31,643 bases of DNA from Paraglomus occultum. Its lineage: Eukaryota > Glomeromycota > Glomeromycetes > Paraglomerales > Paraglomeraceae. Under the pieces are notes generated by a model that saw only the letters and a program-made list of their open reading frames with translations, was not told the DNA's origin and searched no databases. The stretch is from assembly GCA_910592205.1 (NCBI GenBank), contig CAJVPJ010000261.1:1-31643 (forward strand), in the 5' to 3' direction. Position 1 is the stretch's first letter, and every line of letters begins with the position of its first letter. The translations under genes and the position numbers were made by a program. Below are positions 31,557-31,643 of the stretch, in pieces.

Positions 31557-31643
31557 TACCAAGGTTCCTAAAATAAAAACCGCCTTTAACATGTTCAAAA
31601 ACCATCGGTTAAGAACAAGTTGTATTTGTTATCGTTACCAAGC

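Noticed and set aside
1-31643. tRNA, rRNA or CRISPR arrays
   Set aside because: No cloverleaf with a proper GGTTCRANYCC arm, no rRNA-like conserved blocks, and no regularly spaced repeat array could be seen by eye; a tRNAscan run would be needed to exclude tRNAs fully.

Overview
This is a eukaryotic, AT-rich window (rough impression: about two thirds A+T). Genes carry many short introns of about 65-90 nt with GT/AG ends, flanked by degraded transposons and simple repeats. The gene content points to an early-diverging fungus, most likely an arbuscular-mycorrhizal (Glomeromycotina, Rhizophagus-like) genome: lineage-type protein kinases with the 'LD-FI ... LEWIPY' linker, MULE, Tc1 and CENP-B-type transposon remains, a fungal SPX-EXS transporter and a proteinase K-like subtilase. 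The organism call is inference from protein style, not from a marker gene.

Layout. 1-8,000 is a transposon and repeat graveyard: direct repeats, a broken MULE transposase with a frameshifted SWIM finger (about 2998-4310), an unidentified broken ORF, two Tc1-type fragments, an isolated helix-turn-helix of a CENP-B/Tigger type transposase, and a two-copy tandem repeat. 8128-8638 (+) is a two-exon gene whose spliced product resembles Mediator subunit MED28. 9-11.3 kb is mostly non-coding, with small palindromic elements and one MITE-like element. Two paralogous minus-strand kinase genes follow (11303-13817 and 17332-19844), each with four core exons. Between them lie about 3.5 kb holding a palindromic element, an orphan exon resembling sphingolipid C9-methyltransferase, and a dispersed GTAAATCCCGTCA-type repeat. 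21943-25621 (-) is an XPR1/SYG1-type phosphate exporter in 15 or 16 exons. 27293-28847 (-) is a secreted S8 subtilase in four exons. The last 2.8 kb is non-coding apart from another copy of the dispersed repeat.

Most notable observation. The two kinases are built from four units. An apparently active C-terminal kinase domain is preceded by three tandem units that each look like a decayed kinase N-lobe plus its LEWIP-type linker. Units 2, 3 and 4 are each interrupted by a phase-0 intron at the same structural position, as expected if an intron-containing N-lobe segment was duplicated in tandem before the whole gene was duplicated.

The genes do not form an operon-like pathway. The SYG1 homologue (phosphate export or inositol-pyrophosphate sensing) and the secreted protease would be relevant to a symbiotic fungus, but no functional linkage can be read from the sequence.
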